A DNA stretch of 13,487 nucleotides, taken from NCBI GenBank assembly GCA_946409855.1, contig CAMJXZ010000050.1, forward strand, positions 1 through 13,487, written 5' to 3'. The notes under the pieces are model-generated. The model saw only the letters and a program-made list of their open reading frames with translations, did not search any database and was not told the origin of the DNA. The translations under genes and the position numbers were made by a program. Of the stretch, positions 7,393 through 13,421 are shown piece after piece; within the stretch, counting starts at the first letter, position 1, and each line of letters begins with the position of its first letter. The stretch comes from an uncultured Clostridia bacterium (GTDB lineage Bacteria > Bacillota > Clostridia > Christensenellales > Aristaeellaceae).

Positions 7393-8675
7393 ATGCTTTC
7401 TGCTTCCTTTCCGGATAAAATGGTTGCAATCTTCTCAGGAGCCTCCCCCACGGGCAGCTCCGTCTCCTGACGGGTGTTCAGGTCGCGCAGTTTGACCGTG
7501 CCGCGGGCAAACTCCTCGCCGCCCACCAGGACGACGTATTTCGCGCCCAGCTTGTCGGCGTATTTGAACTGGGCCTTGAGGCTCCGCCCGCACAGGTCCG
7601 ACTCGGTGCGGACGGCCAGCGCCCGGAGCTTCTGCGCGAACACGAAGGCGTCCGTCCGGCATTCGTCCCCGATATTGGCGACATATACGTCCGTCAGGCT
7701 CGGGGCGGGGGGCGTCAGGCCCTGGTTTTTCAGCTCCAGCAGGATCCGCTCCAGCCCCAGCCCGAAGCCGGCCGCCGGCGTATCCGGCCCGCCCAGCTCT
7801 TCCACCAGGTTATCGTACCGGCCGCCGCCGCACAGGGCCAGGCCTTCCCGCCCGGTCTGCATGATCACCTCAAAGACGGTGCGGGTATAATAGTCCAGCC
7901 CGCGCACGATGGTCGGATCCACCGCGAAGGGGATGCCCTGGGCGGTCAAAAGGCCCTGCAGGCGCTCAAAATGCGCCTTGCAGTCGTCGCACAGGCTGTC
8001 CAGGATGGACGGCGCGCCCGCGACGATGGCCTTGCACTTTTCCTGCTTGCAGTCCAGGATGCGCAGGGGGTTCTTGTCAAAACGGGCCCGGCAGTCCTCG
8101 CACATGTCATGGATCCGGTCGCCCAGATAGGCGCGCAGCGCCTCGCCGAAACGGGGGCGGCAGCACCTGCAGCCGATGGAGTTGATGTGCACCGTCAGGT
8201 TGGAAAGCCCCAGCGAACGGAGCAGCGTCATCAGCAGGTTGATCAGCTCCGCCTCCACCGACGGCTCCTTGCCGCCGAAGCACTCCATGCCGAACTGGTG
8301 ATGCTCGCGCAGCCGCCCGGCCTGGGGATTTTCATAGCGGAAAATGGGCGCGGCCAGATAATAGACCTTGCAGGGCAGGGGCTCGGCGTACAGCCGGCCT
8401 TCCAGGAAAGCGCGCACGGCGCCGGCCGTCCCCTCGGGCTTCAGGGTGATGGAACGGTCGCCCTTGTCCTTGAAGGTGTACATTTCCTTGGTGACGATGT
8501 CCGTGGTCCCGCCCACGCCCCGCAGAAACAGCTCCGTATGCTCAAACACCGGGGTGCGGATCTCCCGGTAGCCCCACAGCGCGGCCAGCTCCCGCATCCT
8601 GTTTTCCAGCATGTGCCACAGATAGGCCTCCTGCGGCAGCATATCCCGGGTGCCCCGGGGTGCCTGTGTCAGCAT
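7389..8675 (-). CDS. hisS: Histidyl-tRNA synthetase
   Basis: A class II aminoacyl-tRNA synthetase that charges tRNA(His). At 428 residues it has the usual bacterial length. Visible features are PRGTRDMLP (6-14), motif 2 with FRYENPQAGRLREHHQFG (112-129), the His-specific signatures RGLDYYTRTVFE (258-269) and CGGGRYDNLVEELGG (282-296), and motif 3 AAGFGLGLERI (301-311). The anticodon-binding domain covers about 328-428. An insertion at about 165-240 is rich in Cys pairs (CRCC, CEDC, CKQEKC, CDDC), a zinc-knuckle-like feature I recall from clostridial HisRS. AGGAGG precedes the ATG by 9 nt. First gene of hisS-aspS; the short leader has no T-box, unlike many Firmicute hisS-aspS operons. Confidence 0.96.
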   Translation of the reverse strand: MLTQAPRGTRDMLPQEAYLWHMLENRMRELAALWGYREIRTPVFEHTELFLRGVGGTTDIVTKEMYTFKDKGDRSITLKPEGTAGAVRAFLEGRLYAEPLPCKVYYLAAPIFRYENPQAGRLREHHQFGMECFGGKEPSVEAELINLLMTLLRSLGLSNLTVHINSIGCRCCRPRFGEALRAYLGDRIHDMCEDCRARFDKNPLRILDCKQEKCKAIVAGAPSILDSLCDDCKAHFERLQGLLTAQGIPFAVDPTIVRGLDYYTRTVFEVIMQTGREGLALCGGGRYDNLVEELGGPDTPAAGFGLGLERILLELKNQGLTPPAPSLTDVYVANIGDECRTDAFVFAQKLRALAVRTESDLCGRSLKAQFKYADKLGAKYVVLVGGEEFARGTVKLRDLNTRQETELPVGEAPEKIATILSGKEAESI

Positions 8676-8737
8676 GAATCAGCCTCCTCCTTTCACAAGG
8701 AAGACGCCGGATCATCCGCTTCTTCCCATGTTTTCCC

Positions 8738-8766
8738 ATTATAAAAGCCGGGTGTTTGTTTGTCAA
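8738..8766 (-). promoter_or_regulatory. Consensus promoter of hisS-aspS
   Basis: On the minus strand, a perfect TTGACA (8761-8766) is followed after exactly 17 bp by a perfect TATAAT (8738-8743). The predicted start near 8731 leaves a leader of about 56 nt, too short for a T-box. It is back to back with the plus-strand promoter at 8815. Confidence 0.9.
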
Positions 8767-8814
8767 CCAAAGCGTGATCATTTCATCCGAAACAAACCAT
8801 GATGTAAAATATAC

Positions 8815-8843
8815 TTGACATTTTGTCGTGTTTATGATAACAT
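8815..8843 (+). promoter_or_regulatory. Promoter of the XRE operon
   Basis: TTGACA (8815-8820), 17 bp, then TAACAT (8838-8843), placing transcription start near 8850. The GACA-TTT-TGTC inverted repeat (8817-8827) overlaps the -35 and could be an operator for the regulator it drives (inference). Confidence 0.6.
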
Positions 8844-8852
8844 TCAGGGGAC

Positions 8853-8864
8853 AGGAAAGGGGGG
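8853..8864 (+). promoter_or_regulatory. Ribosome site deciding the XRE start
   Basis: AGGAAAGGGGGG lies 6 nt before the AUC at 8871 and directly abuts the AUC at 8865. It leaves no canonical start codon at usable spacing in the HTH frame. Confidence 0.55.
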
Positions 8865-8870
8865 ATCCCT

Positions 8871-9077
8871 ATCGCGCGGAATCTGAGGATCAAGGCCGCC
8901 AGGGCGGAAAAGGACATGTCACAGAAGGCCCTGGCGGAAGCGGTCGGCGTTTCCCGCCAGACGATGAACGCCATTGAGCAGGGCGATTACAACCCCACCA
9001 TCCGTCTTTGCAGGGCCATCTGCCGGGTGCTCGGCAAAAGCCTGGACGACCTGTTCGGAGAGGAGGACACCCCATGA
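8871..9077 (+). CDS. Small XRE-family HTH regulator, apparent AUC start
   Basis: A 68-residue DNA-binding protein that is essentially one Cro/C1-type helix-turn-helix: RNLRIKAARAEKDMSQ, then LAEAVGVSRQTMNAIEQG (helices 2-3), then YNPTIRLCRAICRVLG and DDLF. This is the compact regulator type often found beside small membrane proteins in Firmicutes. No ATG, GTG or TTG occurs in frame between the TAA at 8838 and ATG at 8916, and starting at 8916 would remove helix 1. The G6 Shine-Dalgarno (8859-8864) points to AUC at 8871, or to another AUC at 8865. The frame itself is certain; the start is not. A base error is the other explanation. It ends in an ATGA overlap with the next gene and probably autoregulates the operon. 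Confidence 0.85.
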   Translation: MARNLRIKAARAEKDMSQKALAEAVGVSRQTMNAIEQGDYNPTIRLCRAICRVLGKSLDDLFGEEDTP

Positions 9078-9541
9078 AAAAGCCACGCGCCGCCCATCTG
9101 GATGAAATGCAGGACCTGAAATTGCTGAAGCTGGAGGAATACGGCTTCTGGATCCTCTTTTGGGCATTGCCGGCAGCCGTAGTGATTCAATTGCTCACAG
9201 GCGGCACGCTCCGCCAGGTTGCCGGGGAAATCATCGTGTTCCTGATCGGGAGCGTCTGCCTGCTGGGCCCCGCCCTCAAAAACGGGCTGTGGACCAGGGG
9301 CTCCGCCCCTTCCAGGAAAGAAAACGCCCTGGTGAGCGTCCTCCCGGCGGTGCTCATCGGCGCGCTTCATGTGATCAGGCTCCTGAAAAACGGCGGCATC
9401 GGCGGGGCCGCCCTGCTGGTCACCGCCGGCGTCATGGCGGCCGCCTGGGCCGGCTGTCTGCTCATCCTGGAAATTTTCCGGGCCGTTTACGAAAAGAGGC
9501 GGGCCCGGCTGGACGACACAGACGGGGAAGGAGATGAATAA
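9074..9541 (+). CDS. Small integral membrane protein (DUF6773-like)
   Basis: A 155-residue protein of unknown function. The N-terminus (1-20) is charged and cytoplasmic-looking. Four hydrophobic segments follow at about 24-42, 51-68, 85-102 and 110-135. The tail is very charged (KRRARLDDTDGEGDE). The start is fixed by the ATGA overlap with the XRE gene and by GAGGAGG 7 nt upstream. Its place directly after a compact XRE regulator, and the LLKLEEYGFWILF segment, resemble the DUF6773 membrane proteins of Clostridia; that family call comes from memory and is tentative. A role in the membrane paired with the regulator is likely, but the substrate or signal is unknown. Confidence 0.85.
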   Translation: MKKPRAAHLDEMQDLKLLKLEEYGFWILFWALPAAVVIQLLTGGTLRQVAGEIIVFLIGSVCLLGPALKNGLWTRGSAPSRKENALVSVLPAVLIGALHVIRLLKNGGIGGAALLVTAGVMAAAWAGCLLILEIFRAVYEKRRARLDDTDGEGDE

Positions 9542-9543
9542 GG

Positions 9544-9888
9544 ATGTATTGTCCGCAATGCCTCGTCCTTTTTGACGGAAGAGAAAGATGCCCCGTATGC
9601 GCGGGCAGAAAGATCAGGGAGCCCCTGCCGGAGGACCCCTGCTTCCTGACGGAAACCGACCCGGTTTTCGGCGGGATGCTCCGGGATGTGCTTGCCCAGA
9701 ACGGGATCCCTGCCCTGAGCGCCAGCACCATCGGGGCCGGCATGGCCGCGCGGGCGGGTTCCATGTTCGAACGGATCCGGTTCCATGTGCGCTATGAGGA
9801 TCTGGAAAGGGCCTCCGGGCTGGTCCGGGCGCTCTTTGACGCGCCGATCGTGCCGGACGAAACAGCCGGAAGCGGCGAAACGTCATAA
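9544..9888 (+). CDS. Zinc-ribbon/DUF2007-like putative signal-transducing protein
   Basis: A 114-residue cytoplasmic protein. C3-P-Q-C6 and C16-P-V-C19 make an N-terminal zinc ribbon. About 35-100 resembles the DUF2007 (PF09413) fold, in which a short alpha/beta unit begins with a residue pattern like a lower-affinity PII or ACT-type domain: LRDVLAQNGIPAL (46-58), then FHVRYEDLERASGLVRALF. The function of DUF2007 proteins is not established. The ATG lies 2 nt after the preceding stop, with AAGGAG upstream, so it is the third gene of the operon. The stop codon directly abuts a 19-bp perfect palindrome. Confidence 0.85.
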   Translation: MYCPQCLVLFDGRERCPVCAGRKIREPLPEDPCFLTETDPVFGGMLRDVLAQNGIPALSASTIGAGMAARAGSMFERIRFHVRYEDLERASGLVRALFDAPIVPDETAGSGETS

Positions 9889-9933
9889 GCATCGTGGGCG
9901 CCGCGGCATTTTTCGCCGCGGCGCCCACGATGC
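9889..9933. repeat. 19-bp perfect palindrome after the DUF2007-like gene
   Basis: The 19-base arm 9889-9907 (GCATCGTGGG...CGCGGC) is perfectly complementary to 9915-9933, with loop ATTTTTC. It begins at the base after the stop codon. There is no T-tract 3' of it on either strand, so it is more likely an mRNA-end stabiliser or bidirectional stop than a classical terminator. The true terminator for the operon follows at 9977. Confidence 0.8.
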
Positions 9934-9947
9934 ACACCGGAAAAACA

Positions 9948-9971
9948 AACCGGGCCTTTTCAGGTCCGGTT
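9948..9971 (-). terminator. Terminator of the small secreted-protein gene
   Basis: On the minus strand, AACCGGACCT and AGGCCCGGTT pair around loop GAAA with one mismatch, followed by TGTTTTT (9941-9947). It lies 28 bases beyond that gene's stop. Confidence 0.7.
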
Positions 9972-9976
9972 CTTCG

Positions 9977-9995
9977 CCGCCTTCCGGCGGTTTTT
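9977..9995 (+). terminator. Terminator of the XRE operon
   Basis: CCGCC (9977-9981) and GGCGG (9986-9990) pair around loop TTCC, followed by T5 (9991-9995). It interleaves with the opposite-strand terminator at 9948-9971, so converging transcripts are stopped from both sides within about 50 bp. Confidence 0.7.
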
Positions 9996-9999
9996 CATT

Positions 10000-10500
10000 T
10001 TACTGCAGGGACAGCACCGCCGCTTTGAGGATCCGCCAGCGGCTCAGGTCGCTTTCTTCGCTTTGTCCGTCCTCCGTCCAGGAGGCGCTGACCGCCACCC
10101 CGGCATCCCTGAGCAGGCTCAGGCACCGTTCGTCCCCGGCCAGCAGCCCTTCGCAGAAGGGCACGATCTGGTCTTCAAAGTTGTACATGAACATGTCTTT
10201 TTCGGCGTCCGTCAAATAATCCAGCGCCTTTTTGGCCAGCTGGCGCACATCCGCCTGATCCTTGCCCCCGAAGCTTTCTTCGGAGCAAAGGTTCAGCAGA
10301 TCCGCGGACAGCTTCGCCGTTTCCAGGGAAATCCCGGTGCTGCCGACCGGCAGCTCCACCGTTTCCTGGGCCAGCAGGAAAAACACGCCTGCTGTCAGCG
10401 GCATTTCCCCGGCCAGGTCCGCGCCGGCGCAAACCGGCGTCAGCCCCAGCGCGCAGGCAATCAGCAGTGCCGCCCCCCGCTTCCAGTTTATGTGTCTCAT
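10000..10500 (-). CDS. Small secreted protein of unknown function
   Basis: 166 residues. MRHINWKRGAALLIACALGL (1-20) and the following TPVCAGA form a clear signal peptide cut near 25. The mature part is acidic and helical-looking (TAKLSADLLNL, QLAKKALDYLTDAEKDMF), with four Cys outside the signal peptide region or near it and a Trp-containing tail. I recognise no family. The start at 10500 is preferred over an ATG at 10527 because AAAGG sits 8 nt upstream and the signal peptide begins there. It is monocistronic, with its own promoter and terminator. Exported, function unknown. Confidence 0.75.
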   Translation of the reverse strand: MRHINWKRGAALLIACALGLTPVCAGADLAGEMPLTAGVFFLLAQETVELPVGSTGISLETAKLSADLLNLCSEESFGGKDQADVRQLAKKALDYLTDAEKDMFMYNFEDQIVPFCEGLLAGDERCLSLLRDAGVAVSASWTEDGQSEESDLSRWRILKAAVLSLQ

Positions 10501-10561
10501 ACGAGTTGCCTTTCCATAGTTGATCATGTCTGGCCGCGTGTTTCAGTCAAACACCTCCTAT

Positions 10562-10590
10562 ATTATACCACGGCCCGCGCAAGAAATCAA
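10562..10590 (-). promoter_or_regulatory. Promoter of the small secreted-protein gene
   Basis: On the minus strand, TTGATT (10585-10590) is followed by 17 bp and a perfect TATAAT (10562-10567). An AGGAGG just downstream, at about +1, precedes a possible 8-codon leader frame starting at TTG and ending in an ATGA overlap with the ATG at 10527. GTGTTT-GACTG-AAACAC forms a small hairpin there. Confidence 0.75.
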
Positions 10591-10674
10591 CACCTTCCGC
10601 TGCTTTGTGAAATCAGGTATTTTTATCAGCTTTGAACAAGCCGCGCGGGCAGGGCGGCCGGCAGCGGGACGGCA

Positions 10675-10707
10675 TGATAAAACGGGCGGCCCTGTACGGC
10701 CTGCCCG
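10675..10707 (-). terminator. Terminator after the GntR gene
   Basis: On the minus strand, CGGGCAGGCC and GGGCCGCCCG pair around GTACA with a single mismatch or bulge, followed by TTTTATC. It lies about 45 bases past the GntR stop. The rest of 10501-10750 holds this terminator, the promoter above and no gene. Confidence 0.65.
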
Positions 10708-10750
10708 TCTCTGATAAAAAATATAAAGCGTATAAAGCGCTGACAACTCC

Positions 10751-11404
10751 TTACAGCCCGACCACCCGGTCCAGGCTCAGCAGGCTCTCCCGCGCGTTGG
10801 CCACGTGCTCAACCGTCAGCCGCTCCGCCTCCGGCCCGTTATGGGCGGCGATGGCCTCGCAGATGGCCCGGTGCTCCTGCAGGGACAGCTCCGCCCGGCT
10901 GTGGGCGGACACGGACACCCGGCGGTACTTGAGGAGCTTGCGGTGCAGGGGCTCCAGGGTATCCCGCATGGCGTTGCTGCCGCACAGGGCGTAAATGGTC
11001 TGATGGAAGCGGCTGTCCTGGTTCTTGATGCTGTCCGCGTCGCTCTTGACGGTATAGAATTCCTGCAGCTCCACGATTTCCCGGAGCTTCCGGATGCCGG
11101 CCTCGTCGGCCCGCTCGGCCGCCCAGCAGGCGGCCAGGCCTTCCAGGCGCAGACGGATATCGCAGATGTCCGCGATGTCCTGCCGGGTGATGCCCACCAC
11201 CCGGATGCCCTTGCTGGTCAGTTCCAGCAGCCGCTCCTGGCTGAGGCGGCGCACCGCCTCCCGGATGGGGGTGCGGCTGACGCCCAGCTGCTCGGACAGC
11301 TTGCTCTCCGTCAGGATCTCGTCCCGTTCATACACGCCGGACAGGATATCCAGCTCCAGCTGATCAAACACCTGGTCAGCGATCGAAATCATTTTATGTT
11401 CCAT
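10751..11404 (-). CDS. GntR-family transcriptional regulator, FCD (FadR) subfamily
   Basis: 217 residues. A winged helix-turn-helix occupies about 8-70, with LTESKLSEQLGVSRTPIREA (31-50), the classic GntR signature, then the wing GIRVVGIT (66-73). About 76-208 is a helical FCD ligand domain. Its expected metal ligands are present: D130 and H134 (D-S-R-F-H), H178 (EHRAI) and H200 (EHVANA), so it likely binds a metal-bound small carboxylate. The start is supported by GGGGGGAG 6-7 nt upstream. It lies 16 nt behind the synthase gene on the same transcript, so it probably senses that enzyme's substrate or product and controls the shared promoter. A TTGT-N4-ACAA site there would suit this family. 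The effector is not deducible. Confidence 0.92.
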   Translation of the reverse strand: MEHKMISIADQVFDQLELDILSGVYERDEILTESKLSEQLGVSRTPIREAVRRLSQERLLELTSKGIRVVGITRQDIADICDIRLRLEGLAACWAAERADEAGIRKLREIVELQEFYTVKSDADSIKNQDSRFHQTIYALCGSNAMRDTLEPLHRKLLKYRRVSVSAHSRAELSLQEHRAICEAIAAHNGPEAERLTVEHVANARESLLSLDRVVGL

Positions 11405-11420
11405 ATCGGTCTCCCCCCGC

Positions 11421-12797
11421 TCACAGCCGGCGCAGCCGTCCGCCGGTCAGTTCCTCGATCTTCATCTCCAGCTCGTGGTTGGACATGGCCGCCTGCCGGC
11501 CCTCTTCGTACAGTTCGTCGATCCATTCCTTGAGCGACACCACCAGCGGGTCCTGCTTGGACACCGCCTCGTCGCCGGCCAGCTGGTAGTTTTCGTTGAT
11601 CCAGTAGGCGATTCCCGCCAGGCCGGAGGTCTTTGAAATCATCACCGAGGCGGGCCGGTTCAGCAGCTTCTTGGTGTTGAAAATGGTGTAGATCTCCTCG
11701 TCCTTGAGCATGCCGTCGGCGTGGATGCCGGCCCGGGTGACGTTGAAGTTCCGCCCCACAAAGGGGGTCATCGGCGGGATCTGGTAGCCGATCCTGCGCT
11801 GGAAGAACTCGGCGATCTCAGTGATCACGGTGGGGTTCATCCCGTCCAGGCTGCCGCGCAGGGAAGCGTATTCAAACACCATCGCCTCCAGCGGGATGTT
11901 GCCCGTCCTCTCCCCGATGCCCAAAAGCGAGCAGTTGACGGCGCTGGCGCCGTACAGCCAGGCGGTGGAGGCGTTGGCCACGGCCTTGTAAAAGTCGTTG
12001 TGGCCGTGCCATTCCAGGTACTCGCTCTGCACGTCCGAATAATGCTGCAGGCCGTAGATGATACCCGGGACGCTGCGGGGAAGCGCCACCTCCGGATAAG
12101 GCACGCCGTAGCCCATCGTGTCGCAGGCGCGGATGCGCACGGGGATGCCCGCGTCCCGGCTCATCTTCATCAGCTCGTTGACAAAGGGCACCACGAACCC
12201 GTAAAAGTCCGCCCGGGTCACGTCTTCCAGGTGGCAGCGGGGCATGACGTCCGCCTCAAAGGCCATCGCCACGGTTTCCAGGTATTTCTCCATCGCCTGC
12301 CGGCGGGTCAGCTTCATCTTTTTGAAGATGTGGTAATCGCTGCAGCTGACCAGGATGCCCGTCTCCCGGATGCCCATGTCCTTGACGAGCTTGAAGTCCT
12401 CCTTGGAAGCCCGGATCCACGTGGTGATCTCCGGGAACTTGAGGCCCAGCTCCTGGCAGCGGCGCACCGCCTCCCGGTCCTTCTGGCTGTAGATGAAGAA
12501 CTCCGTCTGCCGGATGATGCCGTAGGGGCCGCCCAGCCGGCTCATCAGCTTGTACAGCTCCACGATTTCGTCCACGGAATACGGGTCGACGGACTGCTGG
12601 CCGTCCCGGAAGGAGGTATCGCTGATCCAGATTTCCTCCGGCATGCCCATGGGCACGCGGCGGTGGTTGAAGGGCACCTTGGGGACGCTTTCATAATCGT
12701 ATATATCCCGGTACAGGTTGGGCTCCGTCACGTCCTGCAGGGCGTAGCGGTAATTTTTCTGTTCCAGCAGGTTGGTTTTGGGTGAGATTTCCAGCAT
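11421..12797 (-). CDS. LeuA-superfamily acyl-CoA synthase, probable Re-citrate synthase
   Basis: 458 residues, DRE-TIM metallolyase superfamily, which condenses acetyl-CoA with a 2-oxoacid. The TIM barrel starts at WISDTSFRDGQQS (57-69; R64 and D65 are the catalytic base and metal ligand). WHGHNDFYKAV (263-273) carries the HxH metal pair, and GIGERTGNIPLEA (293-305) and AGIHADG (356-362) follow. A C-terminal LeuA allosteric domain is absent. The N-terminal EPNLYRD segment, IRQTEFF (95-101) and length match my memory of the clostridial Re-citrate synthase group, which makes citrate from oxaloacetate. Isopropylmalate, homocitrate or citramalate synthase remain possible. The start at 12797 has AAGGAAG 7 nt upstream; a longer TTG start (12833) would overlap the -10 box. 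It is first in an operon with the GntR regulator. Confidence 0.85.
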   Translation of the reverse strand: MLEISPKTNLLEQKNYRYALQDVTEPNLYRDIYDYESVPKVPFNHRRVPMGMPEEIWISDTSFRDGQQSVDPYSVDEIVELYKLMSRLGGPYGIIRQTEFFIYSQKDREAVRRCQELGLKFPEITTWIRASKEDFKLVKDMGIRETGILVSCSDYHIFKKMKLTRRQAMEKYLETVAMAFEADVMPRCHLEDVTRADFYGFVVPFVNELMKMSRDAGIPVRIRACDTMGYGVPYPEVALPRSVPGIIYGLQHYSDVQSEYLEWHGHNDFYKAVANASTAWLYGASAVNCSLLGIGERTGNIPLEAMVFEYASLRGSLDGMNPTVITEIAEFFQRRIGYQIPPMTPFVGRNFNVTRAGIHADGMLKDEEIYTIFNTKKLLNRPASVMISKTSGLAGIAYWINENYQLAGDEAVSKQDPLVVSLKEWIDELYEEGRQAAMSNHELEMKIEELTGGRLRRL

Positions 12798-12821
12798 GCA
12801 AATCTTCCTTTCCACAGGAAT

Positions 12822-12833
12822 TTGTGTATACAA
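12822..12833. promoter_or_regulatory. Candidate GntR operator TTGT-N4-ACAA
   Basis: TTGT (12822-12825) and ACAA (12830-12833) are perfect half-sites around GTAT, with TGTATACA a palindrome inside. It overlaps the end of the -10 box and the predicted transcription start, a place where a bound repressor would block initiation. FadR/FCD regulators often use GT-N-AC palindromes of this type. The link to the GntR gene is inference. Confidence 0.45.
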
Positions 12834-12860
12834 TTATACCCATTATCCCGAAACTGTAAA
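12833..12860 (-). promoter_or_regulatory. Promoter of the synthase-gntR operon
   Basis: On the minus strand, TTTACA (12855-12860), 16 bp, then a perfect TATAAT (12833-12838). Transcription should start near 12826, about 29 nt before the chosen ATG. Confidence 0.75.
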
Positions 12861-12980
12861 GCGGTGAACAGAGAAAAAACAAAACCCGCCGCGCGTGACA
12901 GCACGGAAAGTTGTCGGTTTTTCCCTGCTTTACCGGCGGTTTTCCCTGTTTTTTCCCCCTTCCGGCGGCAAAGAAAAAAC

Positions 12981-13009
12981 TTGACAAACCGCCCCGGATC
13001 GGATACATT
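12981..13009 (+). promoter_or_regulatory. Promoter of the T-box leader
   Basis: A perfect TTGACA (12981-12986), 17 bp, then TACATT (13004-13009). Transcription should start near 13016, so the whole T-box lies in the transcript. Confidence 0.75.
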
Positions 13010-13015
13010 ATATGG

Positions 13016-13300
13016 CAATTCCATATGGATGCTTTGACGGCACCATGCGGATTGTCCACCGCGACAGAGAGCCGGCGGCTGGTGTGAGCCGGCGCGAGTG
13101 CAAGCCCGCAGTCTCCTGCCCGAGCAGGTTTCCCCAAGGCAGGCCCTTCGGCCCGCTGCGTAAGGAAGCCCGGCCGACCCCGTAACCATGGTCAGGTGCT
13201 TGACTGGAGCACCGCAGAGCGGCCGCGTACGCGGCAAGCTGGGTGGTACCGCGATTTTTTTCATCGTCCCGGAGGCTGAACCTTCGGGGCGATTTCTTTT
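13016..13300 (+). ncRNA. T-box riboswitch leader, probably tRNA(Leu)-responsive
   Basis: An uncharged-tRNA-sensing leader. Stem I contains AGAGAGCCGG and GGCTGGTGTGAGCCGGC, the usual distal part, with GGCA/TGCC and TGCGG/CCGCA helices below. The 3' side of the specifier loop is GTCTCC (13111-13116); the best-placed codon is CTC (13113-13115, leucine), one base before the TGCC helix. The T-box core AAGCTGGGTGGTACCGCG (13236-13253) carries TGGT, whose T pairs with an A discriminator, as in tRNA(Leu); that argues against serine (TCC, TCT). The terminator stem 13263-13275/13281-13293 has loop CTGAA and TTTCTTTT. The base after the codon is C, not the usual purine, and the S-turn is atypical, so specificity is less sure than the class. 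Confidence 0.85.
13263..13300 (+). terminator. Regulated terminator of the T-box
   Basis: A 13-bp stem with one or two G-U pairs (left arm ATCGTCCCGGAGG, right arm CCTTCGGGGCGAT) around CTGAA, then TTTCTTTT. It lies just 3' of the T-box core, the standard arrangement for tRNA-dependent antitermination. Confidence 0.85.
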
Positions 13301-13306
13301 CCGCAC

Positions 13307-13337
13307 GTACCTGTTCAGTCAAAGACTGAACAGGTAC
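13307..13337. repeat. 14-bp perfect inverted repeat after the T-box
   Basis: GTACCTGTTCAGTC (13307-13320) and GACTGAACAGGTAC (13324-13337) are perfectly complementary around AAA. It starts 7 bases past the T-box U-tract and has no U-tract of its own. From here to the window end there are three hairpins and no credible gene. Confidence 0.8.
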
Positions 13338-13383
13338 CGCATGGGGGTCTTGCGGTCCGGGGCCTGCCGGCCCGTTCGTCGGT

Positions 13384-13408
13384 GAAATCGTGCCACCGGC
13401 ACGATTTC
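13384..13408. repeat. 11-bp perfect inverted repeat
   Basis: GAAATCGTGCC (13384-13394) and GGCACGATTTC (13398-13408) pair perfectly around ACC. It lies between the palindrome at 13307 and the dispersed repeat at 13422, and there is no T-tract for termination. Confidence 0.75.
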
Positions 13409-13421
13409 CGGGCCCTCCTCA

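Noticed and set aside
6052..7470. 472-codon plus-strand frame opposite aspS
   Set aside because: Antisense shadow; the opposite strand encodes an intact AspRS.
8676..8737. T-box or other riboswitch before hisS
   Set aside because: The leader is about 56 nt, with no T-box core and no terminator.
11721..12785. 354-codon plus-strand frame opposite the synthase
   Set aside because: His/Val/Asp-rich antisense shadow with no ribosome site; the synthase motifs are on the minus strand.
12798..12833. Upstream TTG start for the synthase
   Set aside because: It overlaps the -10 box and lies before the predicted transcription start; ATG at 12797 has a good ribosome site.
13188..13385. 65-codon plus-strand frame near the right end
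   Set aside because: It runs through the T-box core, its terminator and a palindrome; no ribosome site.
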